In this document: one piece after another, positions 18,075 through 28,204 of the stretch
Layout: each line of letters begins with the position of its first letter
How positions within the stretch are numbered: the first letter of the stretch is position 1
From: Bacillota bacterium
GTDB lineage: Bacteria; Bacillota; Bacilli; Alicyclobacillales; SLC66
Length of the DNA: 64,000 nt
Assembly: GCA_021846285.1 (NCBI GenBank)
Contig: JAJZCB010000005.1
Span: 1 to 64,000, forward strand
Direction: 5' to 3'
Translations under genes and position numbers: made by a program
The notes under the pieces: generated by a model
The model's input: the letters and a program-made list of their open reading frames with translations, nothing else
Databases searched by the model: none
What the model was told of the DNA's origin: nothing

Positions 18075-19265
18075 ATGCACGCGTTCAGCGGTCTGTTCCA
18101 GTTGCGCTGTTCACGTTGTTCCGCCTGCTATGACGCCCAGGAACTCATTCAAATGTGCGATTGCGGCGCGCCTTTGTTTGCAGACTACGATTGGGATCTG
18201 CTGCGACGGGAACTGACAAAGGGAGACCTGCGGGAGCGTCCGCAGAGTCTGTGGCGCTATCACGAACTGCTTCCAGTGATGAGTGAGCAGGCGATTGTGA
18301 CCCTTCGGGAATCGATGACACCCATCATACCGCTTGTCACGACTGGACGCGCCATGGGGATGCAGCATCTTGCGGTCAAGGATGAAAGTATTCTGCCAAC
18401 GGGTACTTTCAAAGCGCGCGGTGCAGCGGTGGGAGTCTCGCGAGCAAGGGAACTCGGCGTCCGGTCGCTCATCATTCCTACTAACGGGAACGCCGGATCG
18501 GCATGGGCTGCCTATGCGGCGAGGGCGGGTCTTCGGACGATTGTGACGATGCCTGATGATGCGCCAATGGTGGCTCGCAAGGAATGTCTGCTTGCCGGAG
18601 CCGACGTACGCGTTGTTGCCGGCACCATCGCCGATGCGGGCATGCTGGCGTCCCAGCTTTATGGGGCGGGCGGTATCGACTACGACGCGTCGACACTGAA
18701 GGAGCCGTACCGTCTGGAAGGGAAAAAAACGATGGGATTTGAGATCGCCGAACAGTTCGCGTGGTCTGTTCCCGATGTGATCGTCTATCCGACCGGAGGG
18801 GGAGCCGGTCTGATTGGCATCGACAAGGCATTGCGGGAGTTGCGGGAACTTGGATGGCTCGATGAGAAGACGCCCCGCATGGTGGTGGTGCAGGCGCAGG
18901 GGTGTTCACCTTTGGTGCGCGCCTTTGATCAAGGAGCCAGGGAGTCGGAATTCTTTGACCACGCGGACACCATCGCCTTTGGCATGAGAGTTCCAAAGGC
19001 GATTGGCGACTTTCTGATTCTCGACATAGTGCGTCGGTCTGGCGGCACCATGATCGCGGTGAACGATGAAGAGATCAGCGCAGAACGCCAGAACGTCATG
19101 AAGCTGGACGGCCTGCATGTTTGCCCGGAAGGCGCTGCGGCCCTCGCCGGAGTAAGGAAGCTGCGCGAGGCGGGATGGTTGCGCGAAACGGATACGGTTC
19201 TCAGCATGAATACCGGTTCCGGACTCAAGTATATGGATCAGGTCTCGGCCGATCACGCCGATTGA
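18075..19265 (+). CDS. thrC: threonine synthase
   Basis: PLP enzyme that converts O-phosphohomoserine to threonine. The N-terminal Cys-rich segment (LRCSRCSACYDAQ ... CDCGAPLF) resembles the zinc-ribbon-like start of the short threonine synthases. The PLP lysine is in LPTGTFKARGA, with SNGNAG-like IPTNGNAGSAWA and the glycine loop YPTGGGAGLIG. An earlier GTG/ATG frame from 18018 exists, but GGAGGTGG at 18063-18070 lies 6 nt before ATG 18075, which fixes the start. The last 41 bp overlap, tail to tail, with RNase Z. Confidence 0.92.
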   Translation: MHAFSGLFQLRCSRCSACYDAQELIQMCDCGAPLFADYDWDLLRRELTKGDLRERPQSLWRYHELLPVMSEQAIVTLRESMTPIIPLVTTGRAMGMQHLAVKDESILPTGTFKARGAAVGVSRARELGVRSLIIPTNGNAGSAWAAYAARAGLRTIVTMPDDAPMVARKECLLAGADVRVVAGTIADAGMLASQLYGAGGIDYDASTLKEPYRLEGKKTMGFEIAEQFAWSVPDVIVYPTGGGAGLIGIDKALRELRELGWLDEKTPRMVVVQAQGCSPLVRAFDQGARESEFFDHADTIAFGMRVPKAIGDFLILDIVRRSGGTMIAVNDEEISAERQNVMKLDGLHVCPEGAAALAGVRKLREAGWLRETDTVLSMNTGSGLKYMDQVSADHAD

Positions 19266-20196
19266 CATGATATCTGTAAAAATCGTGGGCGAGCAGAGTA
19301 TGGGCGAACACGGCGCGAGCTTCAGTCAGTAAAGGGTGAGACTCCGAATCGGGCGAATCTTCAACATCCTGATAGCGGGCGCTGACATGCGTTAAAATCA
19401 GTGTGCGAACGCGGGCGGACCGCGCCAACTCAGCGATCTGCCGCGCTGTCGAATGATGGCTGCGCGCGGCAATCTGCGACTCAGTTTCGGCAAATGTCGA
19501 CTCGCCGATCAGAACGTCAGCCTCTCGCGCCAGGTGCGCCGCTTGCTCACACGGGGCGGTGTCCCCCAGAATCGTCACCTTTCTTCCTTGTACTGGATCC
19601 GCGACAACGCTCTGGGCCGTCACCAGACGCCCATCGGGCAGCACCACGTTTTCTCCCGACTTCAGGCGTCCGTACAGAGGACCTGGCGGAATTCCCTGCT
19701 GCATCGCGAGATGGGCGAAAAAACGACCAGGATGAGGAGCCTCCTGTATAGCGAATCCATAGCTTGGGATTCCATGGCATAGGGAGGCGATGGTCACGGT
19801 CACACCCGCGTCTTCAACCAGGACGCCGTCATCTTCAAACTCCCTGATCGTGAGCGGATAACCGAGTTTTGTCTGTGTGACGGCGAAACAGTGACGTAGA
19901 TAATCGGCGATGCCCTGCGGGCCAAACACGGTAAGTCCTGCCGTCGCTGCGCACTGCAGGGAACGACTGCCGAGCAGTCCGGGCAGTCCAAACAGGTGAT
20001 CGCCGTGGAGGTGGGATATGAAAATGTGCGACACCCGCGCCAGACTCAGTTTAGCCCGGGCAAACTGCTGTTGGGCGCCTTCCCCGCAGTCGAACAGCCA
20101 CAGAGACGAACCCTGGTCAAACTTGAGGGCGATGGCGGACACATGGCGCTTTGACGTAGGGGCGCCAGCACCCGTGCCCAGAAAGACGATCTCCAT
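19225..20196 (-). CDS. rnz: ribonuclease Z
   Basis: Metallo-beta-lactamase-fold endonuclease that trims tRNA 3' ends. MEIVFLGTGAGAPT at the start and the zinc motif SHLHGDHLFGLPGLL are diagnostic; later ligands are in ILGDTAPC and the C-terminal LILTHVSARY. The open frame begins at 20280, but homology and GGAGG 10 nt upstream place the start at ATG 20196, giving 323 aa, normal for RNase Z. Its 3' end lies inside threonine synthase, so the convergent transcripts can pair. Confidence 0.93.
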   Translation of the reverse strand: MEIVFLGTGAGAPTSKRHVSAIALKFDQGSSLWLFDCGEGAQQQFARAKLSLARVSHIFISHLHGDHLFGLPGLLGSRSLQCAATAGLTVFGPQGIADYLRHCFAVTQTKLGYPLTIREFEDDGVLVEDAGVTVTIASLCHGIPSYGFAIQEAPHPGRFFAHLAMQQGIPPGPLYGRLKSGENVVLPDGRLVTAQSVVADPVQGRKVTILGDTAPCEQAAHLAREADVLIGESTFAETESQIAARSHHSTARQIAELARSARVRTLILTHVSARYQDVEDSPDSESHPLLTEARAVFAHTLLAHDFYRYHVNRRDRPRPDPYT

Positions 20197-20319
20197 TGCA
20201 CAGCCCGCCTCCGCCGTTGCGCTGCTTGCTTTGATCCGTTCAGGCCTCATCGTATAGTATGGCGAATTACACTGACGCACGCAATCCGCGTTGCGCTTGA
20301 CCCACCCAGCGTATAGAGT

Positions 20320-21348
20320 TCAAAACATCCGTTTCACGGCCGTCAGGCGATTATGCCAGTATGATCCTGGAGTTACTCGCAGATAACCTACTTTGCCAAG
20401 GCCCCCGCCTTCTTCGATCATCTTTCCGTCACCGACATAGATGCCAACGTGTCCGCCATTGTTAAAAATCAGCAGATCTCCCGGCAGCATCTCGTCGACT
20501 GGCACGGGGGTTCCTACCGACTTCGCCTGCGCGCGGCTGGTCGTGGAGAACCGGTAACCAAGCGCATGATGGAATACGTATTGGGTATAATTGGAGCAGT
20601 CAAATCCGTACTGGCCCCTGTCTTCGTTGTGACCCCAAATGTAGGGGATGCCCAGTTTACTTTGCGCCACTTCGAGCACCGCCTGGAATTTGGCCTCTCT
20701 GCTTGCCGTCAGAGGGGCGATCGGAGTCGTCGTGTCATCATAATGGACCCCCAAGGGGAGCGTGGACGGCTGCGATGTCACGGTACCGGGGATTCCTGCG
20801 CCGAAGCGCAGGGCGTCGGACGAAGCCTGGGGCGCCGCAGCGACTGTGCTATCGTATACGGATTCCACAAAGTAGGGGTGAGAAACGACATACCCCTGCT
20901 CTCCGTCTGGTGCGACGACTTTGAACCAGGAGGCGTTGACCCGTTCCAGCACCCGCAGAGAAGACCCTGCTTTTATGAGTCCCAGTCGATCAAAACCCCA
21001 GAGCCGTGGATGGCTGCGCAAGTATACGTCGCGCCGCACGGAAAGTTCCGTAACTGGCGGCGTCTGCGCCGCAACCGGAAGGGTCGGGCCCACCTCTCCC
21101 CTGAGAGGGATTGACATGATCAGCACGGAACCTGACATGACATGGACCCACTTCATCTCTTTTCGCGGGTGTCTTGCCGTGATGTAGTTGACAATGCCTT
21201 CGGGAGCGTCTGTATCGCCTATATCTTCACTATTTTCGCCTAGTTCGGCGCCGAATTCCTCATTGGCGTTTATCCCAAGGGGAACGGCCGTGATTGTAAA
21301 AATACCGGACACATCGTCGTAATCCTCGCGCAAGAAACGAATGAACAA
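20320..21348 (-). CDS. NlpC/P60 cell-wall hydrolase with SH3-like domain
   Basis: Probable peptidoglycan endopeptidase of 342 aa. An SH3-like segment lies at about residues 102-160. The C-terminal NlpC/P60 domain (about 222-342) has the catalytic Cys251 in YGFDCSNYTQYVF and His300 in NNGGHVGIYVGDG. TTG 21348 has GGGGAGG 7 nt upstream, a strong case for this start. That gives an unusual acidic 64-residue N-terminal extension before a weak hydrophobic segment (about 66-82); starting at ATG 21156 would instead make that segment a signal peptide, but without a good ribosome site. Confidence 0.86.
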   Translation of the reverse strand: MFIRFLREDYDDVSGIFTITAVPLGINANEEFGAELGENSEDIGDTDAPEGIVNYITARHPRKEMKWVHVMSGSVLIMSIPLRGEVGPTLPVAAQTPPVTELSVRRDVYLRSHPRLWGFDRLGLIKAGSSLRVLERVNASWFKVVAPDGEQGYVVSHPYFVESVYDSTVAAAPQASSDALRFGAGIPGTVTSQPSTLPLGVHYDDTTTPIAPLTASREAKFQAVLEVAQSKLGIPYIWGHNEDRGQYGFDCSNYTQYVFHHALGYRFSTTSRAQAKSVGTPVPVDEMLPGDLLIFNNGGHVGIYVGDGKMIEEGGGLGKVGYLRVTPGSYWHNRLTAVKRMF

Positions 21349-21377
21349 GTTGCGACCTCCCCTTGACCGAGCCCTTG

Positions 21378-21441
21378 AGAGGTTGTCCAGGCGTGACGCC
21401 GAGTTCCGCGCAGGAACGGACTGCGCTGGAGGATAACCTCT
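21378..21441 (-). other. branched inverted repeat in the leader of the NlpC/P60 gene
   Basis: An 11-bp outer stem (21378-21388 with 21431-21441, one G-U) encloses two hairpins: GGCG-TGA-CGCC at 21390-21400 and GTTCC/GGAAC at 21403-21417. GCGCAG at 21408-21413 can instead pair with CTGCGC at 21421-21426, so exclusive folds are possible. It lies 30-93 nt before the TTG start. It could equally be the end of the upstream PLP-enzyme transcript, though there is no U tract. Confidence 0.5.
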
Positions 21442-21494
21442 TGGGGGCTAGTTTTTGCGAAAAGGGGAGGAAATATGATCGTGGATTGATCGAC

Positions 21495-22676
21495 CTACAA
21501 TCGCCCAAACGCCTGAGACAGATCCGCAATCAGATCGTCAGTGTCTTCGATGCCGACGGAGAGCCTCACCATGCCATCGGGCAGTCCCATGCGAAGCCTT
21601 TCGTCGCGCGGCACAAGGCAGTGGGTCATTGAGGCGGGGTGCTGGATCAAGGTGTGGATATCGCCCAGACTGACAGCGATCTTGATCAGCCTGAGGTGAT
21701 TCATGAGTGCCATGCCGGCCTCCATGCCTCCGCTCAGCTCAAAGGAGATCATCGCTCCAGGGCTGCGCATCTGCCGCTGCAGGATGGACTGCTGGTTGCC
21801 TTCAAATAAACCGGGATAATGCAACGACATAACGGCCGGTTGGTTGGCGAGAAACTCAGCTACGCGTTGGGCGTTTCTTGCATGCTGCTCCATGCGCAGA
21901 GCCAGGGTGCGCATACCCCGAAGCAGCAGCCAGGCGTCAAATGGGGATAACACGGCGCCGACGTCCTTTAGGGTGCTTAGGCGGACTGTACGCATGAACT
22001 CCGTTTTACCGACTGCAATCCCGGCGATCACATCGCCGTGGCCGCCCAGATACTTCGTGGCTGAGTGAATGACCACGTCGGCGCCCAGGCCGATTGGATT
22101 CTGCCAATAGGGAGTCATGAATGTATTGTCAACGATCAGCATGAGGCCATGCCGATGGGCCACTTTCGCGACCAGTTCAATATCGACCAGAGAGAGCGTC
22201 GGATTGATCGGCGTTTCTATGTAAACGGCTTTGGTGTTGTCCAAAATGGCCGCTTCAATCTGTTCTTCCGTCTGAAGTGGGGACAACGTATGACCGATCT
22301 GAAAGCGCTCAGCCAGGAACTCGAGCAGGCCAAATGTCGAACCGTAGACTCCTTCCGAGCACAGGAGGTGATCTCCCGATTTGAGAAGCGGCAACAGCAC
22401 CCCGGAAATAGCGCCCATGCCACTGGCAAAAGCCACCCCGGCTTCAGCTCCTTCAAGGCTGGCGACAGCCTCTTCAAACAGTTGAACGGTGGGATTGCCA
22501 AGTCTTGTATACACGTAACCGGACTCTCCCCCAGAGAATCTTGCGCCGCCTGTCTGCGCGTCGGGAAATACGAAGGTGGATGTTTGTACTAACGGGGGTG
22601 TCAAGCTGTCGTATGGGTTTTTGGAACTCGTCAGTTGCGCGAGACGCGTGTTCCATCCGGAAAGACTTGCTTCCAT
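21495..22676 (-). CDS. Cys/Met-metabolism PLP enzyme (methionine gamma-lyase or cystathionine lyase-like)
   Basis: Fold-type I PLP enzyme of 393 aa. Features seen are the TPPLVQTSTFVFPD start, YVYTRLGNPT, ASGMGAISGVLLPLL, the Asp in LMLIVDNTFMTPY and the PLP-Lys in VIHSATKYLGGHGD. The GGxxFxGxExGYVYTR pattern is nearest to methionine gamma-lyase, but cystathionine gamma-lyase/synthase cannot be excluded. AGGAGGAG lies 5 nt before the ATG. It is divergent from the riboswitch-controlled sulfhydrylase gene and has no riboswitch of its own. Confidence 0.87.
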   Translation of the reverse strand: MEASLSGWNTRLAQLTSSKNPYDSLTPPLVQTSTFVFPDAQTGGARFSGGESGYVYTRLGNPTVQLFEEAVASLEGAEAGVAFASGMGAISGVLLPLLKSGDHLLCSEGVYGSTFGLLEFLAERFQIGHTLSPLQTEEQIEAAILDNTKAVYIETPINPTLSLVDIELVAKVAHRHGLMLIVDNTFMTPYWQNPIGLGADVVIHSATKYLGGHGDVIAGIAVGKTEFMRTVRLSTLKDVGAVLSPFDAWLLLRGMRTLALRMEQHARNAQRVAEFLANQPAVMSLHYPGLFEGNQQSILQRQMRSPGAMISFELSGGMEAGMALMNHLRLIKIAVSLGDIHTLIQHPASMTHCLVPRDERLRMGLPDGMVRLSVGIEDTDDLIADLSQAFGRL

Positions 22677-22795
22677 GTGATCTCCTCCTTGATGTAAGCC
22701 CTTCCTAGTGTACGCTAAATGGACGCAAATGGGCAGCAGATTGTGTAACCATGTTCAAAACGGGAACGAATTTTCGGGAGCCCACAGATCAGCGC

Positions 22796-22824
22796 TTGAC
22801 AGAGGGGAGACAGCGAAGTATTCT
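22796..22824 (+). promoter_or_regulatory. sigma-A promoter of the SAM-riboswitch transcript
   Basis: A perfect -35 TTGACA (22796-22801), 17-nt spacer and -10 TATTCT (22819-22824). The expected start site at about 22831 lies some 20 nt before riboswitch helix P1. Confidence 0.8.
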
Positions 22825-22851
22825 CTAATTACACAAATTCATATAGGAAAA

Positions 22852-22963
22852 CTCTTATCGAGAGTGGCGGAGGGACTGGCCCGACGAAGCCCGGCAACCG
22901 ACAGCGCAGTTTGCTGTAGTGGTGCCAAATCCAGCAGACCGATGGCGGTCTGGAAGATGAGAG
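22852..22963 (+). ncRNA. SAM-I (S-box) riboswitch
   Basis: Helix P1 is CTCTTATC (22852-22859) with GATGAGAG (22956-22963). The conserved S-box core GAGGGACTGGCCCGACGAAG and CCCGGCAACC is present, and the J3/4-P4 region GTGGTGCCAAATCC follows. This is a textbook SAM-binding aptamer. It precedes a terminator and the O-acetylhomoserine sulfhydrylase gene, so high SAM should end transcription before that gene. Confidence 0.95.
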
Positions 22964-22984
22964 GGAACGTCTGAAAAAATGTCA

Positions 22985-23010
22985 GCCGCTTCTCCTCGAA
23001 GGGGTTTTTT
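22985..23010 (+). terminator. riboswitch expression-platform terminator
   Basis: The GC-rich hairpin CCGCTTC-TCCTC-GAAGGGG (one mismatch) is followed by six T residues at 23005-23010. It is placed immediately after the SAM aptamer and about 85 bp before the gene it controls. Confidence 0.8.
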
Positions 23011-23053
23011 CTTTTGAAGTTGGATCTCCATGCAACGCTGGGCATGTTGCTGA

Positions 23054-24397
<1,344 letters not shown>

Positions 24398-24438
24398 CGC
24401 ACGGGATGCGAGTCTGCCAGCGCCGCCAGGCGGCAACC

Positions 24439-25233
24439 TCACGATTTTGCGGGCAACGATCTGGTTCCTTCGAAATGAGCGAGGACAGGCAGTAAAAGTA
24501 GAGACAGAACGATGGCTGGGGCGCTCGTCCACTGGGCGGCGTCCCAGTGAAACAAAAAGCGCGGACTGTCCCCTCGCAGCATCTCCAGCAAAAAACGTTC
24601 AGCATTGTAGAGGATCGTCTGAAACAGAAACAGCCAGCCGGTGGGCCAGCGTCTGAGTTTCAGGACGAGCAGCAGAGCGAAGATCACCACATCGCCCTGC
24701 CCCTCCCAGACTTCAGCAGGCCATAGGGGCCTGGCGCCGTACGTGATGCGGGCCAGCGTTCCCTCCGGATACAGGAGCCCAAAATTCTGCCCGGTGGGAG
24801 AGCCGAAGGCATCGCCGTTCATCAGATTCGCGTCACGGCCTATACTTTGTCCAAGCATGATGCCAGGCGCGAACAGATCGGCCAACTCCCAAAATCGCAG
24901 GCGATGGCGCCGCACGTAAATAAGCCCCGTCACAAGGCTGCCTGCGATACCGCCCTGGATTGACAGGCCACCGTTCCAGATGGCGATGATTTGGGCGGGA
25001 TGCACACTGTAATAGCTCCAGTCAAAGAAGAAAACTTGCCAGATTCGCGATCCGATCAATCCACCGATAAAGAGAAGCGGTCCAAGGTTTAGCAGATGCT
25101 CAGTAAGTTCCCCTTTGCCCTCCGCCTTGGCGAAATACAGGGTAACCCCCAGGCCCAGCAGGAATGCAAGTAAAAACAGTGTGCTGTATGCGCGCACCGG
25201 GAAGTCGCCAACGAAAAACCAGAATTGGTGCAT
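24439..25233 (-). CDS. lgt: prolipoprotein diacylglyceryl transferase
   Basis: Seven-helix membrane enzyme that transfers diacylglycerol to the lipobox cysteine. The Lgt signature GRDANLMNGDAFG (usual form GR.GNF.N.E..G) and the early RAYSTLFLLAF and GGLSIQGGIAG segments are clear. Length 264 aa is normal. GGAGG precedes ATG 25233. It converges on metY with about 40 bp between. The substitution of the usual Gly-Asn-Phe by Ala-Asn-Leu in the signature is modest and also occurs in the wider family. Confidence 0.94.
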   Translation of the reverse strand: MHQFWFFVGDFPVRAYSTLFLLAFLLGLGVTLYFAKAEGKGELTEHLLNLGPLLFIGGLIGSRIWQVFFFDWSYYSVHPAQIIAIWNGGLSIQGGIAGSLVTGLIYVRRHRLRFWELADLFAPGIMLGQSIGRDANLMNGDAFGSPTGQNFGLLYPEGTLARITYGARPLWPAEVWEGQGDVVIFALLLVLKLRRWPTGWLFLFQTILYNAERFLLEMLRGDSPRFLFHWDAAQWTSAPAIVLSLLLLPVLAHFEGTRSLPAKS

Positions 25234-25474
25234 GGGGAAACCTCCTCTCTCATGTTTCTTTCAGATATTGTACCAAATTGTTCCGTGCATCGCTCGCCGG
25301 ACGCTTGAAACGTCTGTCCGACATGGTGGCCTGGCGGCCGGGCATGTTTCGGACAGCCCTTCCAAATCAGTCTTGCGACGGATGCGCTTTCCTGCGCAGG
25401 ATGGTATTACGGAGAAAGGACTTCCTGTATAGTGAGGGTACACTTCAGCGGTAAGATTGTGAGATGATGCTCTT

Positions 25475-26308
25475 ATGAAACGAACGATAGCGGCGGGCAT
25501 ACTGGCGCTGGGCGTTCTGCTGCTTTTGCGGGCGCTCGGATTGCTGCCGGTTGCGGTAGGATTCTATGTTGGCCAGTATTGGCCTGCGCTTTTAATTGTA
25601 ATGGGTCTGGAAATGGCCTATCACGATGTGCGCCGGGGCAAGCTGAAACTCTTTGCGCCCCTGCTCGCCGTGCTCATTGGGCTGTTCCTGCTCTTGCGAA
25701 ACCTGTCGCTGCTAGGGTTTGCGGCCGTAAACCCAGGGCTCCTGATCCTTGCTGTGTTGCTCATTTACATCGGGCTCTCCAGTTTGATCGGATTTTCATA
25801 CGTGCGCTTTCGCGTGAAAAACGGAGTGCGCAAAATGGTCAAGAATAACTGGGATTTTAATTTCCACTTCCCTAACGGCTGGGATCACTCCAGGGGCAAT
25901 GACGGCTCTTCAGGCGTTGGATCGACTGCGTGGAAATCGCCTCGCATTCCTCACATTGGAGAAGTGCGTTATGGAGACGAACCCTGGCATCTGCAACCTC
26001 TTGCCATCAATAACATGGCAGGTTCCGTGAGAATCAATCTCGGCACGGCGACGATTCCGGACGGCGAGACCCCCATTGACGTTACCGGAACGTTTGGCGA
26101 GGTGCGGATTCATGTGCCCTCCGATTTACCCGTAGCGGTAGAAATCACCGTTTCCAGCGGCGAGGTGCGCTTGTTTGAGAAGCGATCCAGCGGTGTAGCT
26201 CTTTCCACTCTGGCGCACGTCGATCCGGGCTATGAAGAAGCGACTCGCAGGGTCAACATTCGCGTGCATTTAAAATTTGGCGAAGTGAGGGTCGCAAGGG
26301 TGGTGTGA
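25475..26308 (+). CDS. liaF: LiaF-like membrane protein
   Basis: Protein of 277 aa with three to four N-terminal helices (residues 5-110) and a C-terminal beta-rich domain of the LiaF/cell-wall-active-antibiotic-response type, with repeated G-EVR strands (GTFGEVRIHVPSD, SSGEVRLF, KFGEVRVARV). In Bacilli LiaF restrains the LiaRS pair. It is directly followed, 1 bp later, by a LiaS-like kinase and then a LiaR-like regulator, which supports the name. The ribosome site before ATG 25475 is weak. Confidence 0.87.
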   Translation: MKRTIAAGILALGVLLLLRALGLLPVAVGFYVGQYWPALLIVMGLEMAYHDVRRGKLKLFAPLLAVLIGLFLLLRNLSLLGFAAVNPGLLILAVLLIYIGLSSLIGFSYVRFRVKNGVRKMVKNNWDFNFHFPNGWDHSRGNDGSSGVGSTAWKSPRIPHIGEVRYGDEPWHLQPLAINNMAGSVRINLGTATIPDGETPIDVTGTFGEVRIHVPSDLPVAVEITVSSGEVRLFEKRSSGVALSTLAHVDPGYEEATRRVNIRVHLKFGEVRVARVV

Positions 26309-26309
26309 C

Positions 26310-27413
26310 ATGCGCGATCGAAATGCAGCCGTGACATTGCTCGGCTCGTACGTTCTGACAGCGTGGGCGGTGGCGGTGATCACAGCGACCGTCTCGGTCT
26401 ACCTGACTGTGAACAGAAGTCCTGGAACTGTCGATGCGGCCATCGGCTCTGCCCTGTCGCTGCCAGTGGGGGTCGCTGCGGGCCTCCTTGTCGGCGTAGT
26501 CCTGGTCGTGCTGTTTGCCATGGTGACACTGTTGGCGGTGACGGCCAGTTTTCTTGGCACGAGGGATCTGCGTGCGAAGCTGTCAGCGCTCGCTGATGCG
26601 AGCGCATTATTTGCCGCCGGGAGATTGACGCATCGAGTTGAGATTCCCGGCGACGACGATTTGGCCGTAACCGCCACTCAACTCAATAGAATGGCAAAGC
26701 GGTTACAGGATCAGGTGGCGGCTTTGCAGGAAGCGGCGAAACAGCAGGCAGAGCGTGAAAGAAACGCGGAGCTGTCGGCTACACTGCGGGAGCGTGAACG
26801 AGTCCGTCGCGAACTGCACGACCGTGTGAGTCAGGATCTGTTTGGACTCTCGATGTTGTGCGCTGCGGCAGCGGCAAAGCGCAGCGGCACACCCGAACAG
26901 GCGCTGGCTCTACTGCCGGAACTTGAGGAGTTGGCAAAGCGCACGCAGAGTTCCATGCGCGCCCTCTTGCTGGAGTTGCGTCCGGTCGAACTGAGTGAAC
27001 GGGCGCTCACAGGAGCTCTTGAACGCCTCACGCAGGAACTGGCGGCCCGCACCGGATTGCCGATTCATTTTTCCATTCGTGACGCCAGAGTTGATCTGCA
27101 GCAGGAACCGCTTGCAGCAAGCATTGAAGACACCCTGTTTCTGATCGCCCAAGAAGCGCTGATCAACGCACTGCGTCACGCCCATCCTCAGCGCATTGAC
27201 GTAACGCTCGATGTTGAACGGGAGCGGGTGGTGTTGCGGGTCGTCGATGACGGCGAAGGATTTGCGGACATGGACGCCAACATCACGGCCGTAGGCCTTC
27301 GTTCCATGGTGGAGAGAGCCACGCTGCTCGGTGGGTCCTGTACCATTCGCAATGTGTCCACAAAGGGAGCGGAGGTTATCGCCATCATTCCCAGAGTCAA
27401 GGAGGAGTCATAA
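26310..27413 (+). CDS. liaS: LiaS-like sensor histidine kinase
   Basis: NarL-type kinase of 367 aa. Two helices lie at about 12-33 and 50-82 with a very short outer loop, as in intramembrane-sensing kinases. A HAMP-like segment follows, then HisKA_3 with RERVRRELHDRVSQDLFGLS (His170), and a C-terminal ATPase with ALINALRHA, VVDDGEGF and GLRSMVERATLLGG. It is the middle gene of liaFSR, which senses cell-envelope stress in Bacilli; the inducer here is not visible. Confidence 0.9.
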   Translation: MRDRNAAVTLLGSYVLTAWAVAVITATVSVYLTVNRSPGTVDAAIGSALSLPVGVAAGLLVGVVLVVLFAMVTLLAVTASFLGTRDLRAKLSALADASALFAAGRLTHRVEIPGDDDLAVTATQLNRMAKRLQDQVAALQEAAKQQAERERNAELSATLRERERVRRELHDRVSQDLFGLSMLCAAAAAKRSGTPEQALALLPELEELAKRTQSSMRALLLELRPVELSERALTGALERLTQELAARTGLPIHFSIRDARVDLQQEPLAASIEDTLFLIAQEALINALRHAHPQRIDVTLDVERERVVLRVVDDGEGFADMDANITAVGLRSMVERATLLGGSCTIRNVSTKGAEVIAIIPRVKEES

Positions 27414-27414
27414 C

Positions 27415-28065
27415 ATGGAGAGAGATCGCCAGAGCACAATCCGTGTACTGATTGTGGATGACCATCAGGTGGTGAGGCGCGGACTGCGAGCGTATCTGAG
27501 CCTCGAATCGGACATTGAGGTCGTCGGGGAGGCGCAGGACGGGGAGAGCGCGGTCGCCGAATTTGCCAGAGTGAGGCCCGATATCACACTTCTTGATTTA
27601 CATATGGTTCCCGTGGATGGGGTGGAGGCGCTCCGGCGCATCAGGCGTAACGACGAACAGGCGCGGGTGATCGTCCTGACCAGTTTTATCGATGCGGCTC
27701 ACGTCCTGCCAGCCATGGAGGCTGGCGCAGCAGGCTACTTGCTGAAGACGTCCGATCCGAATGAAATTGCGGCAGCCATTCGCGGGGCGTTCGCAGGGCG
27801 CGCGACGTACGACGCCGAAGCCATGCAGGCTATGGCCAAGGGCATGCGCGCGCGCGCGACCATGTCGTTGCTAACCGAACGGGAACTGGATGTGTTGCGA
27901 TTGTTGGCAAGGGGAAAATCCAATCAGGAGATCGGCGACGAGCTGTTTATCGGTCTAAAGACAGTCAAAACCCATGTCAGTAATATTTTGGCAAAACTTG
28001 AAGTGACGGATCGCACGCAGGCAGCCGTGTACGCGCTCACACACGGCTTGACCCAGGAAGCATAA
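27415..28065 (+). CDS. liaR: LiaR-like response regulator, NarL family
   Basis: Receiver domain with VLIVDDHQVVRRGL and phosphoacceptor Asp61 (LLDLHMVP), plus a LuxR-type helix-turn-helix LTERELDVLRLLARGKSNQEI ending KTVKTHVSNILAKL. Length 216 aa. ATG 27415 follows GGAGGAG by 7 nt and is 1 nt after the liaS stop; the open frame from 27331 is an extension into liaS. Likely target genes of LiaR are not evident next to it. Confidence 0.92.
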   Translation: MERDRQSTIRVLIVDDHQVVRRGLRAYLSLESDIEVVGEAQDGESAVAEFARVRPDITLLDLHMVPVDGVEALRRIRRNDEQARVIVLTSFIDAAHVLPAMEAGAAGYLLKTSDPNEIAAAIRGAFAGRATYDAEAMQAMAKGMRARATMSLLTERELDVLRLLARGKSNQEIGDELFIGLKTVKTHVSNILAKLEVTDRTQAAVYALTHGLTQEA

Positions 28066-28127
28066 ATGGTGTGGCAGCAACAGTTCGAGCGGTTGGTCCG
28101 GTGAGCCGGCTGACCCGGTCGACTTGG

Positions 28128-28155
28128 TTGTACATTTCACTCGAAGGAGTATAAT
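28128..28155 (+). promoter_or_regulatory. putative sigma-A promoter of citrate synthase
   Basis: A perfect -10 TATAAT at 28150-28155 with a weak -35 TTGTAC at 28128-28133, spacer 16 nt. It lies 50 nt before the citrate synthase start. Confidence 0.5.
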
Positions 28156-28204
28156 GATATGGGTAAAAACGGTTTGCTAAATTGACCTGTTTGGAGGGAA
28201 ATAT

